Assembly: GCA_025458525.1 (NCBI GenBank)
Contig: JALOSF010000031.1
Span: forward strand, 1 to 50,599
DNA: 50,599 nt
Reading direction: 5' to 3'
From: Cypionkella sp.
Lineage (GTDB): Bacteria > Pseudomonadota > Alphaproteobacteria > Rhodobacterales > Rhodobacteraceae
The translations under genes and the position numbers were made by a program. Position 1 is the first letter of the stretch; each line of letters opens with the position of its first letter. The notes beneath the pieces are model-generated. The model was not told the origin of the DNA, did no database searches, and saw nothing but the letters and a program-made list of their open reading frames with translations. This document shows, in pieces, positions 28,585-38,146 of the stretch.

Positions 28585-29058
28585 TCAGCGGTGATCCGGC
28601 GCCTTGCCCGACGGGGCACGATAAGGGCGGGTCACATCTTCAAGCCGAAGACTGATCGCCTCGACCTCGATCGCGATGGCCCCGTCTCCGGCGAGTGTCA
28701 GTGTCAGGATGCCGCTGCCTTCGACACCAGGGGCGAATTCCATCGTCAAGAGCGACAGGATGGTGTCCTTGTCATTGCGATCAATGCCGCTTGTGCGCAG
28801 GCGCAAGATATCTTCGACCACAAGCAGACTGCGGACACGCTCATAGGGGCGACCGGCGGCCTCGGCCGCTCCGCGGTCCTCCCACCGAAAGCGGTTGAGC
28901 AGGATGGCAAAGCGACGGGCCCGGGGATCAAAGCGCATTTCAGTAATCGGAAACACCGCATCCTGCACCAATGCGGCCATCACCGGCACATCTTCCGCCT
29001 CTTGCGCAAGCAGGCGCAGCGGCAGCTCGTCAGCATCTTCGAACCGGGCGTCGGTCAT
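28585..29058 (-). CDS. DUF2948 family protein
   Basis: The gene encodes 157 residues. It matches the DUF2948 family through [20 protein letters not shown], then [13 protein letters not shown] and the C-terminal [20 protein letters not shown]. There is no signal peptide or membrane segment, so it is cytoplasmic. Its start overlaps the end of murA by four bases (ATGA), an order conserved in Rhodobacteraceae. No function is established; linkage to murA suggests a role near cell-wall synthesis, which is inference. Confidence 0.88.
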   Translation of the reverse strand: MTDARFEDADELPLRLLAQEAEDVPVMAALVQDAVFPITEMRFDPRARRFAILLNRFRWEDRGAAEAAGRPYERVRSLLVVEDILRLRTSGIDRNDKDTILSLLTMEFAPGVEGSGILTLTLAGDGAIAIEVEAISLRLEDVTRPYRAPSGKAPDHR

Positions 29059-30329
29059 GTGTTCGCCTTGATGCGCTCGATTTTGGCCCCGCAGGCCATC
29101 AACTTTTCCTCGACCCGTTCATAGCCGCGATCAAGGTGATAGACGCGGCTGACGACGGTTTCACCCTCGGCTGCCAGCCCGGCAAGGATCAGGCTGACCG
29201 AGGCACGCAGATCTGTGGCCATCACGGGCGCGCCACGCAACTTGGCAACGCCGGTGACGGTCGCGGTGCCCCCGTGCACGTCGATCCTCGCGCCCATCCG
29301 CAAAAGCTCTGGCGCGTGCATGAAGCGGTTTTCAAAAATTTTCTCTTCAAGAACGCTGGTGCCATCCGCGGTGCACAAAAGCGCCATCATCTGGGCTTGC
29401 AGATCGGTGGGGAAGCCGGGAAACGGCTCGGTGGTGACATTCACGGCCTTCACGCGGCCATTTTTGCGGCTGACCTTCAGCCCGCGCTCGGTTTGCGATA
29501 CCGATACGCCAGCCTCGTCCAACTTTTCGGCAAAGGCTCCGACAAGGTCGAGCGTGCCGCCAAGGCATTCCACCTCACCGCCACAAATCGCTGGGACCAG
29601 CATATAGGTGCCAAGTTCGATCCGGTCGGTGACAACAGGGTGGGTCGCGCCATGCAGGCGGTCCACACCCTCGATCGTGATCGTGCTCGTGCCCTCTCCC
29701 TCAATCTGCGCACCCATTTTGCGCAGGCACTGGGCAAGATCCACGATCTCCGGTTCACGCGCAGCATTTTTCAGGACAGTAGTGCCCTTGGCAAGGGTAG
29801 CAGCCAACAGTGCATTTTCGGTGGCCCCCACCGAGACAAACGGAAACTCGAAAACCGCGCCACGCAAGCGCCCACCGGTGGCCTTGGCGTGGACATAGCC
29901 GTCACGCAAATCAAGCTCGGCTCCCATCGCTTCCAGCACCTTTAGATGCAGATCGACGGGGCGCGCGCCGATGGCGCAGCCGCCGGGAAGCGACACGATC
30001 GCATGACCATCGCGGGCAAGCATCGGACCAAGCACAAGGATCGAGGCGCGCATCTTGCGCACGATGTCATAATCCGCCGTATGGTTCTGGATCTTGTGGC
30101 TGGACATCGCAAGCACGACGCCGTCTTGCAAGCTCGCGACTTCGGCCCCCAATGATTCCAGCAATTGCGTCATCGTGCGAATGTCCGACAGGCGCGGCGC
30201 ATTGGTGAGGGTGAGGGGCTCCTCGCTCAACAATGTGGCTGGCATGAGTGTAAGACAGGCGTTCTTGGCACCTGCTATGGGAATTACGCCGTTCAACGCG
30301 CCGTTTCCCTTGACCAGAATGGAGTCCAT
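29055..30329 (-). CDS. murA: UDP-N-acetylglucosamine 1-carboxyvinyltransferase
   Basis: The gene encodes 424 residues that transfer enolpyruvate from PEP to UDP-GlcNAc, the first committed step of peptidoglycan synthesis. The fosfomycin-sensitive loop is [15 protein letters not shown] with the catalytic Cys118; Lys22 lies in GAKNACL near the N-terminus, and [16 protein letters not shown] and [10 protein letters not shown] close the protein. Length and motifs are normal, and the native Cys predicts fosfomycin sensitivity at the target. It sits between a small basic protein gene and DUF2948. Confidence 0.97.
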   Translation of the reverse strand: MDSILVKGNGALNGVIPIAGAKNACLTLMPATLLSEEPLTLTNAPRLSDIRTMTQLLESLGAEVASLQDGVVLAMSSHKIQNHTADYDIVRKMRASILVLGPMLARDGHAIVSLPGGCAIGARPVDLHLKVLEAMGAELDLRDGYVHAKATGGRLRGAVFEFPFVSVGATENALLAATLAKGTTVLKNAAREPEIVDLAQCLRKMGAQIEGEGTSTITIEGVDRLHGATHPVVTDRIELGTYMLVPAICGGEVECLGGTLDLVGAFAEKLDEAGVSVSQTERGLKVSRKNGRVKAVNVTTEPFPGFPTDLQAQMMALLCTADGTSVLEEKIFENRFMHAPELLRMGARIDVHGGTATVTGVAKLRGAPVMATDLRASVSLILAGLAAEGETVVSRVYHLDRGYERVEEKLMACGAKIERIKANT

Positions 30330-30337
30330 GCCTTGCC

Positions 30338-30541
30338 CTACTCTTTCTCGTTGTCCGCGGCCGGTGTCCGCGTTCCCTCAGATTCTGCGTCTGACGGAAT
30401 TTGACCAGCCCCGCGCAGCTTTGCCTGCTCCTTTCGGCGCGCCACATTGGCCTTCAAGGCTACCTTGAGTCGCGCCTCACGCAGTTCCGCAGCATGCGAA
30501 GCGGATTTGTTGCTGGGGGACTTGTCGATTTTTCTCGTCAT
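30338..30541 (-). CDS. Small basic protein of unknown function
   Basis: The gene encodes 67 residues, beginning [20 protein letters not shown]. The middle ([20 protein letters not shown]) is a single highly basic helix and the tail ([18 protein letters not shown]) is acidic. It lies eight bases upstream of murA on the same strand, in the position of a leader gene. A longer start at 30604 would extend into the tRNA promoter region and is not preferred. I recognise no family; short proteins like this are common before murA in related genomes. Confidence 0.6.
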   Translation of the reverse strand: MTRKIDKSPSNKSASHAAELREARLKVALKANVARRKEQAKLRGAGQIPSDAESEGTRTPAADNEKE

Positions 30542-30596
30542 CCCTGTCGCTATACCCCAGTCGATATGCGTGGTCCAGAGAGTGAAAAAAGGGGGC

Positions 30597-30625
30597 TTGC
30601 ACACCCGCGATTTTGCGACTAATCA
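30597..30625 (+). promoter_or_regulatory. Candidate tRNA-Thr promoter
   Basis: TTGCAC (30597-30602) and TAATCA (30620-30625) are spaced 17 bases apart, about 40 bases before the tRNA. The -10 is a poor match, so this is tentative. Confidence 0.3.
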
Positions 30626-30664
30626 GCCGCCACGCACCGGACGGAAGCGCCGGCGAGCGAAGAT

Positions 30665-30780
<116 letters not shown>

Positions 30781-30856
30781 TTCCCCCCAATAGATCAGGC
30801 AGATAAGCGTTAGAAGGGCGTCAAACTGAATTCGGTTCCACACCTTGGTTTCGCCA

Positions 30857-31027
30857 ATGCCCGGCCCGCACAAGCACCTCAAGACTGGAATCTACTACGT
30901 CCGGCAAAAAGCCCCGGTCGATATCGTGGCCGTGTTCGGCAAGAATGAAGCCGGTTGGTCGCTGAAAACCCAAGATCCGGAGGACCAAAGGTGCGGAATG
31001 TCGAGGCCGTGCGCAAGCAAGGCATGA
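30857..31027 (+). pseudogene. Frameshifted N-terminal remnant of a tyrosine-type phage integrase
   Basis: The first 43 codons read MPGPHKHLKTGIYYVRQKAP, then VDIVAVFGKNEAGWSLKTQD, matching the N-terminal module (DUF6538-like, R-Q/K-x-P-x-D-L with W-S-L-K-T) of tyrosine recombinases. Near 30987 the similarity moves to another frame (KVRNVEAVRKQ), showing a frameshift, and after about 31050 no integrase sequence remains. The catalytic domain is absent. It reads away from the duplicated tRNA-Thr end and is followed at once by the 3' end of the GTA g15 gene. It is not functional. Nothing else is seen between 30781 and 31100. Confidence 0.75.
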
Positions 31028-31100
31028 TATGGGCCGCGCTGCGTTACTTATGCCAAACAGCCTTCGACAAACCCGGAGCGGTTCACCTTGGGGCGGATCG

Positions 31101-34100
31101 CTACGGCACCACAATAGTCCTCGGCACGCCGCGTCCGAACTGCTGCGAAATCTGACTTACCGTGACCGTGTATCCATCAAGTGCACCGTCCAAGCTTCGA
31201 TCGTGATATGAATAGTTAAATTCTTGATGATCAACCATCACGTCGCGAACTAACAGATCATCTTGGCGCCGGACCTGCACAGAGTACAACTCACGATCTT
31301 CTGCGAGCGGAACATCAAATCCCTCCCATGAATCGCCATCAACTCTCGTTCTGCGCGCCCATATTATTCGATGAGAGTCGTCATCACCGTCAAGTTTTCT
31401 CAGGTGTACGACACTGTAAGGGCGCAAACCTACACCTGCGAACGCGATCACGTCGTGAATAACCTCATCTGAACTGAGGTTTTCGCTCACATGCCCAATT
31501 CTATAATTTCGACTCAAGCCTCGACGATCTGAAGCCAACTCTGGCTGGATCACTGTTTTGTCTATCCAGACAACAACGCTTCCGACTGGCCACCCTTGCG
31601 CAGCCAAGGCTTCAGTTCCAAAGAGACCACGAAGCTTCGATTTTATAGCGAACACCCCGGGCGCGACAAGATCAACAGATTTGAAGCTTACAAGCTCCCA
31701 ATTAGAGGAAGTCCCGTCACCGATAGCAATCAGATTGCGGTTATCGAAAAATGCTAGATCGGAAACCGACTCAATGACCAAATTTGGCATTTCTATCAGC
31801 AGATCTTCACTGCGGTCGATGATGCCACCCTCCGACGAACCAAGGAAAGTACGCGTGCGACCAATTTTAGAACTGGCCTCAATGACCTTATTGATCTGGT
31901 AATCAGCTTCTCCTGCAGAGTCCCATAGAGCAACCGCCTCAGACCACGGCTCACACATGACAGCGATGAATGGCGAGGATGCGTCCTGCGACTTGTCCAA
32001 CAGAGGCAAATCAAGCCAAGCGCGAGAAATTCTCCCAGCGTCTTGATATGCCTTCCAACGAGGCTGATCATGGTCAAAGCGGTCAGTCACAGAACCTGCA
32101 AGCAAATCACGTGCCGCTCTAACTGTGATCGTTTCCCCGATGGAACACTCATCCACTCTGTACCTATCACCGCCCAACGTGAAAAAAGACGCCGAGTCGA
32201 CAAAAATCTTTGACAACGGCAATTTAAACGACAGGCTCTCCTGGGCTGAATTGGCGCGATCAAGCCATTTTGACGCGAGATAATTCGAAGTCGATCTTGG
32301 CAGAACTATCGAGTATTCGACATCTGAAACTGATTGAGACTGAAGATGCTGCTCCACCGCCTCCGCCACTGAAATTGAATAATCACCCTCGGCTTCATAG
32401 TAGGATAGCCTAACCCGGCCGATTTGCTCCGCCAGAGCATCTCTTGATTTTTCAACTGATGGATTTTCGTCGACACCACCGACGAAAGCATCGATTGCCA
32501 ACTCAGTCACATCGATAATTCCATCGGAACTGAAAATCACGTCACCCCGACGCTCAAAACAAAAAATGTCACTGGCTAAGCAAAGCGATTGAAGCATCGC
32601 TCTTGGTGATTCTCCTGTCGTGGATGCAAAACCGTGGACAACACCGTAGGCCGACCCTGATTTAGCTGCCTTAACTCCACCACTACCGCAGATTTCCTGG
32701 ATCGCTCGTGCAATTGGCACCGACGTTACCTTACCGTTCAGCCAATGGCCAGTGTAGTAATTGCGCCCATCGATCCAAGTATCAGTATCTCGCGGAAACT
32801 CTGGAAAGGGCCGTGCGTCCCAAGCCCACGCGTAGCAATGATCCAGGTCGACCATTTTGCCATCATAGCTTAACGCACCTGGGTTGTTGCCCACCTCACT
32901 CCAAAACTCATGCTGAGCACAAAAATACTGCATCTGGATCGCGTCATCCCTTGCCCCAGTCGAAAAATACGGCAAGCCGCTATCTGACGATCTGATATCC
33001 AAGAAGATGTTAGGCTGATTGGTACCCTTATCTATAGAAGGACAGCCGTACTCAGTGAAACGGATTGGCTTCGAGCCAGGCACCCACTCAGTTGGAGCAT
33101 TGGAACGCACACCCCCGATCCTATTGTAGTGAAGGTGCGACCACCAAGATTTTAAATCCTTAGGTCGAAAAATCCAATGCTCTTCGGCCAGGTTGTCTTG
33201 GATAGGCGTCCTATGCTGGAAGTCTCTCGCATCCTGAGAGTCGTAATACCAATCAAAGCCTTCGCCCCCCATGATGTTCGCCTTAAGATATTCCTTGTTC
33301 TTGATGGAACCCCAAGCAATATCCTCATGACTATACGAATCACGCCAGTCTGAAATTGGCATATAGTTATCAATTCCTACAAAATCGATGTTGCTACTCG
33401 ACCAAAGAGGATCGAGGTGAAAATATACATTGTCGCCAACATGAAACCCAAAGTATTCACTCCAATCGGCTGCATAGCTTATCTTCACCTCCGCCCCAAG
33501 GATCGCGCGGACATCGTCTGCGAGGCGTAGCAAGGCTTGAACTGTGGGGAAAACATGATCGGCGCCTCGAATTTGCGTCAAGCCCCTCAACTCTGAGCCG
33601 ATACAAAACGCCTCAACACCGCCAGCAATCTTGCAGAGAAGCGCGTAGTGCAATATGAAACGCCGATAACCCCAAAACGGTGCACCGTGGTAGAAAATTT
33701 GTTCACCGACGACTTCAAAATCACTTGCACTGGCCGATCCAAAAAATTCAGCCACTTCCTGTTCAGCAAGGTTTGTGCAATCTGGTGTTCCCGGCAGGCC
33801 CGGCGCAATTGAAAGCGTGATTCTTCCACGCCATGGCAAGGCAATTTGACCGATTTGATCGGGAGAATACGGATTAAAGAGTTGATTTCCTGATTGCTGA
33901 TCCATCAAGACAAAGGGATAGAACATTACATCCTTTCCCATACTTTTCAGAGCTTTAATTGCATCAATAACGCTTGCGTCGGAGGGAGTTCCACCGTAAA
34001 TTGGCCGACCATCAAGCTTGGGAATCTCTTGAGCGGCGCTCCTATCAATTCCACCCGATCGCCATGGTTTGAGGTAATCAGCCAGCGTATTGCTTTCAAC

Positions 34101-34997
34101 TTTTGGCTGCACGTTGCACAGACCGCATCTCAGATCGCTGCCAAACCACGAAACAACCAAGGAAACTGCCTTACAGTTTGGCAACTCACAATCCAGCTGG
34201 CGCAGCGACTTTACAAGATCTGGGTGGCCACCAGGAGCGTTGACGTTCACGGAACGAAAGAATGTGAACGCATTTTCTACTTGCACTTTGCGAGTTGCAA
34301 GAGCGTATTCTCCCGTGCCGGGGATCAGGGCAACCCCACGAATGGCATCTTGCAAATCAGTGATATTTTCAGCAGCCGCACCTTGGCCTCGCCGCATGAC
34401 CTCGAAGCTCAATTGAGGGATGCGATTACCGAAATAGCTCAGGTCCATGTCCTCGATAATCACATAGGCTATTCCACGATATGCTGGCGCATTGTCCGGC
34501 CCTTCAACCGCCTCGATGACGGGATCAGGTAGCTGTTGCTGGGAACCATGGTAAACTCTTATATTCAAAAGCTTCTGCTTTAATTCGTCACCGTCAGCCC
34601 ATATCCGGCCAATTCCAAGGATTTCGCCCTCGCACAAGGCGACTGCAAGGCTCACCGTGTATGAGTACTGCGTTACTTTTTGTGATGGCATCCCCTTGCC
34701 ACCGGACTTTACGCGATTTTCTTTGAATGGGGACGCCCAAATGACTTGACCAGGAATTCGAATTCGGCCCCAGACCTTCGGAATCGGTGTACCTTCACTC
34801 GCCCCCATAACTTGAAGACGGTCCAATTTACCAACTTCTACAGTACCTGAGCCGGATCCCATCAAGCGTTGATCGACGACTCTGCCAATCGTAGCGCCAA
34901 CGGCTCTCCCAATCACGGCGCCAGAAAGCCCAAGAACGGTGCCGCCAAAGCCAGCACCGAGAGCGGCTCCTGCCGCCGAGAAGAGGATAGTTGCCAT
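31101..34997 (-). CDS. g15: GTA g15: tail megaprotein with TIM-barrel-like domain
   Basis: The gene encodes 1298 residues. A Gly/Ala-rich N-terminus (GAALGAGFGGTVLGLSGAVI) is followed by VWGRIRIPGQVIWASPFKEN, then a GTA TIM-barrel-like region (ISYAADWSEYFGFHVGDNVY, VGIDNYMPISDW, GGEGFDWYYDS) and a phage tail tip domain. In RcGTA this protein forms the tail tip that contacts and penetrates the recipient envelope. The start overlaps the g14 stop by one base. Spot counts of 60-base lines give 45-50% G+C here against about 63% in the head genes. It is the last gene of the cluster. Confidence 0.93.
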   Translation of the reverse strand: MATILFSAAGAALGAGFGGTVLGLSGAVIGRAVGATIGRVVDQRLMGSGSGTVEVGKLDRLQVMGASEGTPIPKVWGRIRIPGQVIWASPFKENRVKSGGKGMPSQKVTQYSYTVSLAVALCEGEILGIGRIWADGDELKQKLLNIRVYHGSQQQLPDPVIEAVEGPDNAPAYRGIAYVIIEDMDLSYFGNRIPQLSFEVMRRGQGAAAENITDLQDAIRGVALIPGTGEYALATRKVQVENAFTFFRSVNVNAPGGHPDLVKSLRQLDCELPNCKAVSLVVSWFGSDLRCGLCNVQPKVESNTLADYLKPWRSGGIDRSAAQEIPKLDGRPIYGGTPSDASVIDAIKALKSMGKDVMFYPFVLMDQQSGNQLFNPYSPDQIGQIALPWRGRITLSIAPGLPGTPDCTNLAEQEVAEFFGSASASDFEVVGEQIFYHGAPFWGYRRFILHYALLCKIAGGVEAFCIGSELRGLTQIRGADHVFPTVQALLRLADDVRAILGAEVKISYAADWSEYFGFHVGDNVYFHLDPLWSSSNIDFVGIDNYMPISDWRDSYSHEDIAWGSIKNKEYLKANIMGGEGFDWYYDSQDARDFQHRTPIQDNLAEEHWIFRPKDLKSWWSHLHYNRIGGVRSNAPTEWVPGSKPIRFTEYGCPSIDKGTNQPNIFLDIRSSDSGLPYFSTGARDDAIQMQYFCAQHEFWSEVGNNPGALSYDGKMVDLDHCYAWAWDARPFPEFPRDTDTWIDGRNYYTGHWLNGKVTSVPIARAIQEICGSGGVKAAKSGSAYGVVHGFASTTGESPRAMLQSLCLASDIFCFERRGDVIFSSDGIIDVTELAIDAFVGGVDENPSVEKSRDALAEQIGRVRLSYYEAEGDYSISVAEAVEQHLQSQSVSDVEYSIVLPRSTSNYLASKWLDRANSAQESLSFKLPLSKIFVDSASFFTLGGDRYRVDECSIGETITVRAARDLLAGSVTDRFDHDQPRWKAYQDAGRISRAWLDLPLLDKSQDASSPFIAVMCEPWSEAVALWDSAGEADYQINKVIEASSKIGRTRTFLGSSEGGIIDRSEDLLIEMPNLVIESVSDLAFFDNRNLIAIGDGTSSNWELVSFKSVDLVAPGVFAIKSKLRGLFGTEALAAQGWPVGSVVVWIDKTVIQPELASDRRGLSRNYRIGHVSENLSSDEVIHDVIAFAGVGLRPYSVVHLRKLDGDDDSHRIIWARRTRVDGDSWEGFDVPLAEDRELYSVQVRRQDDLLVRDVMVDHQEFNYSYHDRSLDGALDGYTVTVSQISQQFGRGVPRTIVVP

Positions 34998-35479
34998 TAT
35001 TTTACCTGTTCGGGAAAGCTGTAAACTGCCGCGATGCGTCGTAGCCACGGATCCGATAACGAATTTTCCACGACACCATGTCCGGTATAAGCATGGATGA
35101 ACTTAAGAGTGGGATCGCATCCGGAAACGATTCCAAGATGTTTTGCGATACAGCCCTCGCGCATTCGGAAAAGCAGGACATCGCCTACACGAAGAGTGAA
35201 GTCTGCACGTCTAATCAAGAAATTGTCCGCAGATACCATCAAGGCTTCGTCGCCAGTTGGTTCTGACCAATCCCTTGAATACGTCGGTATTTCGAGTGGC
35301 TCTGGTCCGACGACACCGCGCCAGACGCCACGGACCAAGCCAAGACAGTCTGTGCCAGCCCCTTGAGTGCTATATTGATGAAGGTATGGCGTCCCGATCC
35401 ACCGCCTTGCCTCGGCAGCGACCAGGTGGCCAGTCGCAGTGCAATCGATCACTTTGAAAGACTGTGTCAACGTGATCAT
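34997..35479 (-). CDS. g14: GTA g14: NlpC/P60-type cell wall peptidase
   Basis: The gene encodes 160 residues. The catalytic Cys lies in GAGTDCLGLVRGVW and His in CIAKHLGIV, with FIHAY following, as in NlpC/P60 cysteine peptidases. In RcGTA the corresponding protein sits at the tail tip and is thought to cut the recipient's peptidoglycan. I chose the ATG at 35477-35479 because it overlaps the g13 stop in the ATGA arrangement used throughout the cluster; an earlier in-frame ATG lies inside g13. G+C is low here too. Confidence 0.9.
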   Translation of the reverse strand: MITLTQSFKVIDCTATGHLVAAEARRWIGTPYLHQYSTQGAGTDCLGLVRGVWRGVVGPEPLEIPTYSRDWSEPTGDEALMVSADNFLIRRADFTLRVGDVLLFRMREGCIAKHLGIVSGCDPTLKFIHAYTGHGVVENSLSDPWLRRIAAVYSFPEQVK

Positions 35480-36336
35480 CTCCGCTTGCTTCGGCCTGGC
35501 GTTGATCGGATCCAATCCTCGCCAGGAATATGAGGAAAGCCCCTGAAATTAAGGAAGTTGCCGAACTTTTCTCTGCACGTTCCAGCTGTTCGGTTGCAAC
35601 CGGCCGTCAAACGAATTCGGTCCCCGGGTTTGGGGGCAAGGCCAAATTCACGAGTGAGCTTTACGACATATGTCCCGTGCGCAGACGAGGCCGAGGCAGT
35701 CCGAACGGTTTGTCCACGCGCTCGTCCGGTCAAAATAGATACAGTGCCACCAGAAAACCAGCCCTCGGAATAGCCTGAGACATCAGTTACAACGAAAGTC
35801 ACGGTATCAGGTATCGTCTCTATATCAGCTTCCGCAAAATATCTCGGATCCGAGAGGTCAACGCCGCAGTCGGTATCACCGAGGATTGCATTGCACTCTG
35901 AATGAAAAACCCGTCCACGCCGCACATTCAACGGTTCTGACAGGCCACGTAATTCGACACGGAACATATTGTCCACGACAGTGATTTCACCAAATGTCCC
36001 GCGAAACAGGATCATTCGAGCGTCGACATCTTGCCAGTTGACCAAATAGTTGGTGACTTCTGCGCCATCATAGCGTCCAGCCATGATATCTTCTTCATTG
36101 ATCGAGGCATCCGACAGCGCGCCGCTGACTTCGGAATTGTCCACCGCAAGGCCGCTGGATTTTTCGAGGACAGTTGTGCTCAGCCCGCTGCTGGCTCGAA
36201 AGACATTTCCGTCAAATATCAGATCTTCGTCGTGGTCGGTGAAGCCAAGCGCCATGCCGTCCACCCGAAGCACCAACCATGCGCGACACACGGTCGTACA
36301 TCCGGTCTGCAAATGCTGAAACAGGGCTTCTTCCAT
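35476..36336 (-). CDS. g13: GTA g13: DUF2163 tail hub protein with C-terminal cysteine cluster
   Basis: The gene encodes 286 residues of the DUF2163/BR0599-type tail hub family. The N-terminal part starts MEEALFQHLQTGCTTVCRAW and LGFTDHDEDLIFDG is a family signature. The C-terminal domain has two cysteine pairs, C-x8-C (HSECNAILGDTDCGVD) and C-x6-C (AGCNRTAGTCREKF), the spacing seen in lambda gpL-like tail tip proteins that hold an iron-sulfur cluster. It should form the hub between tail tube and tail-tip proteins. The 5' ATG overlaps the g12 stop by one base. Confidence 0.92.
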   Translation of the reverse strand: MEEALFQHLQTGCTTVCRAWLVLRVDGMALGFTDHDEDLIFDGNVFRASSGLSTTVLEKSSGLAVDNSEVSGALSDASINEEDIMAGRYDGAEVTNYLVNWQDVDARMILFRGTFGEITVVDNMFRVELRGLSEPLNVRRGRVFHSECNAILGDTDCGVDLSDPRYFAEADIETIPDTVTFVVTDVSGYSEGWFSGGTVSILTGRARGQTVRTASASSAHGTYVVKLTREFGLAPKPGDRIRLTAGCNRTAGTCREKFGNFLNFRGFPHIPGEDWIRSTPGRSKRR

Positions 36337-36968
36337 CAGACCCTGACCTCAATCACGGGGACATCGGGAACTTGGCCCGCCTGATATGACGCCAGCGAGG
36401 TTTGGATCACGTCGGTGTCAAAGCGAACAGGCACATCGAATTCGAAGCCAGCGTAAACTGTCACGCCAATATCGGGAGGGACGACAAACGTGATTTCACC
36501 ACGTTCGATATCGACGGTAAATTCCTGGCCTTCGACCTTTGGATCACGCGCGACCGCCGTCAAAACAGTGCCGGCAACTGGCTTTGTGATGCGGCGTGTG
36601 TAGGTTTGCTCTCCTGACCGATAGGTTTTCGAAAGCTGGAATGTGGTTTTGACGCCATCTCCAACGCCAATAACCTGATCGATCGCCGTGATCTTTTGCG
36701 AAGGGAGGCAAGACTTGTAGTCCGACCAATCTTTCCAACGAAAGCCGTAGAGCCGGCCACGACGGGCCTCGAAGAACGCAATCAAGGTGGCAATATCATC
36801 CGGGGTGCGCATGCCCGCGCCCGCCTCATAACGGCGTCGCGAATGTGCCCAAGGCGTATTTCGTTCTTCAAATCCGTTCACGAGTGTCACGACATCCGTC
36901 TTGCGTTCCGGACCGCCAACCGACCCAAAGCTCAAATTCGGTGGGAACCGGATTTCGTGAAATGTCAT
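36336..36968 (-). CDS. g12: GTA g12: DUF2460 distal tail protein
   Basis: The gene encodes 210 residues of the DUF2460 family. Signature segments are MTFHEIRFPPNLSFGSVGGP, then RRYEAGAGMRTPDDIATLIA and FFEARRGRLYGFRWKDWSDY. In RcGTA this is the distal tail ring that connects tube to baseplate. G+C falls within this gene: one 60-base line counts 63% and the next 47%, so the boundary of the low-G+C tail module lies in or near it. It is separated from g11 by 11 bases. Confidence 0.93.
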   Translation of the reverse strand: MTFHEIRFPPNLSFGSVGGPERKTDVVTLVNGFEERNTPWAHSRRRYEAGAGMRTPDDIATLIAFFEARRGRLYGFRWKDWSDYKSCLPSQKITAIDQVIGVGDGVKTTFQLSKTYRSGEQTYTRRITKPVAGTVLTAVARDPKVEGQEFTVDIERGEITFVVPPDIGVTVYAGFEFDVPVRFDTDVIQTSLASYQAGQVPDVPVIEVRV

Positions 36969-36979
36969 TGTATTGCTCC

Positions 36980-37633
36980 TTATCGATTCCGCTGCCCGCG
37001 GGCCAAAGCACGCGCCGCCTGAGCGGCAATCTGCGTTTGGCTGCGTTGGAAACCCTGAACGTCAGGCGTTTGGATATTCATCACGACGGTGACAGGTCGC
37101 GTGCCATTGGACGCTTGCACGCCGAGGCGGCCATCGGGCCCGCGCGCCAAGGGCATGATCGCTTCTGGACCGGCTTCGCCCATCAGCCCCCGCCCGCCTC
37201 GCATCGGAAAAGTCGTCGGCCCAGAGACAACACCCCCCTTGGCAAACGGCATCACGCGACCTTGGGAAAACGCGCCGCCATTGGCAAACGGCATGATGCT
37301 GCCAATGACCGAGTTGATCCCCTGCGCCACAAGCCCGCCGACAGCCCCTTGCACCGGCCGTAGGGCTGCGTTGTAAACCCCTGTGATCATGGATTGCGCC
37401 ACCATCCGCAACGCATCGGACAAGCGCATTCCGTCAAAGATCAGGCCATCAAAGGCCCGGCGCAGCCCTCCCCCTATGCCATTTGACAGGGTATTGACCT
37501 CGCGGCCTGTGAAAAGCATCGTTTGTTGCAGGCGTGCAAGTTCTCCCTCGAACGCGACCACCATGCCGGAGGATGCGCCCAGGGTCGTTTCAAGTGCGGC
37601 CACCTGATCCTGCAAGTCCTCTATCTGCGCCAT
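36980..37633 (-). CDS. g11: GTA g11: tail tape measure protein
   Basis: The gene encodes 217 residues. An N-terminal coiled-coil-like helix (MAQIEDLQDQVAALETTLGA) is followed by hydrophobic stretches (GAVGGLVAQGINSVIGSIMP) and a Gly/Pro-rich tail with GGVVSGPTTFPMRGGRGLMG. It is short for a tape measure, in keeping with the short RcGTA tail. The ATG at 37633 lies within the end of g10.1 (44-base overlap). Confidence 0.88.
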   Translation of the reverse strand: MAQIEDLQDQVAALETTLGASSGMVVAFEGELARLQQTMLFTGREVNTLSNGIGGGLRRAFDGLIFDGMRLSDALRMVAQSMITGVYNAALRPVQGAVGGLVAQGINSVIGSIMPFANGGAFSQGRVMPFAKGGVVSGPTTFPMRGGRGLMGEAGPEAIMPLARGPDGRLGVQASNGTRPVTVVMNIQTPDVQGFQRSQTQIAAQAARALARGQRNR

Positions 37634-37829
37634 TTTCGATGTCCTTTGGAATGTCTGGAAAGGCTGCCGACAATTCGGAAAGCCTTGCACGGGTCAGCGG
37701 GACGGCCTTGGCATCGACCCCTAGCATGATCTTCAGTTCGATCGGGGTAAGCTGCCAGAACACCTTTGGCTCCAGGCCAAGCCCGTGCAGCCCCGCTCGC
37801 AACAACCCGGGCCAGTCGATCGCGCTCAT
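37590..37829 (-). CDS. g10.1: GTA g10.1: tail assembly chaperone-like protein
   Basis: The gene encodes 79 residues. MSAIDWPGLLRAGLHGLGLE, then PKVFWQLTPIELKIMLG, is the signature of the Rcc01693 family, the small protein that follows g10 in Rhodobacterales GTAs. Together with g10 it is equivalent in position to the G/GT tail assembly chaperones of lambda-like phages. It overlaps g10 by four bases and g11 by 44 bases. Confidence 0.85.
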   Translation of the reverse strand: MSAIDWPGLLRAGLHGLGLEPKVFWQLTPIELKIMLGVDAKAVPLTRARLSELSAAFPDIPKDIENGADRGLAGSGGRT

Positions 37830-38146
37830 GACCCGCCAGGCAGGGCAAAAGCGCGGGCAAGCAGTTCGGCGGCCAAACGTGCAGCAGCCATCGGTCCGCC
37901 GCTAATATCTGCCTTGCGCAGATCGTCGGCGGTTCCCTGCCATCCACCACCCCGCAGACCTGCAAGAAGCAAGGCGATGACATCTCGGCTTGAAAACCGC
38001 CCGGATTCAAAGCGTTCCACAAGATCGACAAGCGACCCGGCCTCCAACGCCTCCTCCAGTTCCGCCAGGGCGCCAAGCGTCAGCTTGGCGCAAAAGCGTT
38101 CTCCGTTCAGATCGACAGCAACCTCTCCGGCCCAAGGGTTTGCCAT
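37826..38146 (-). CDS. g10: GTA g10: GTA family tail protein
   Basis: The gene encodes 106 residues. MANPWAGEVAVDLNGERFCA, then KLTLGALAELEEALEAGSLV, is characteristic of the gp10 family of gene transfer agents. It is probably a tail assembly chaperone with g10.1. It overlaps g9 by one base and g10.1 by four bases, so translation is coupled through the set. Confidence 0.88.
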   Translation of the reverse strand: MANPWAGEVAVDLNGERFCAKLTLGALAELEEALEAGSLVDLVERFESGRFSSRDVIALLLAGLRGGGWQGTADDLRKADISGGPMAAARLAAELLARAFALPGGS

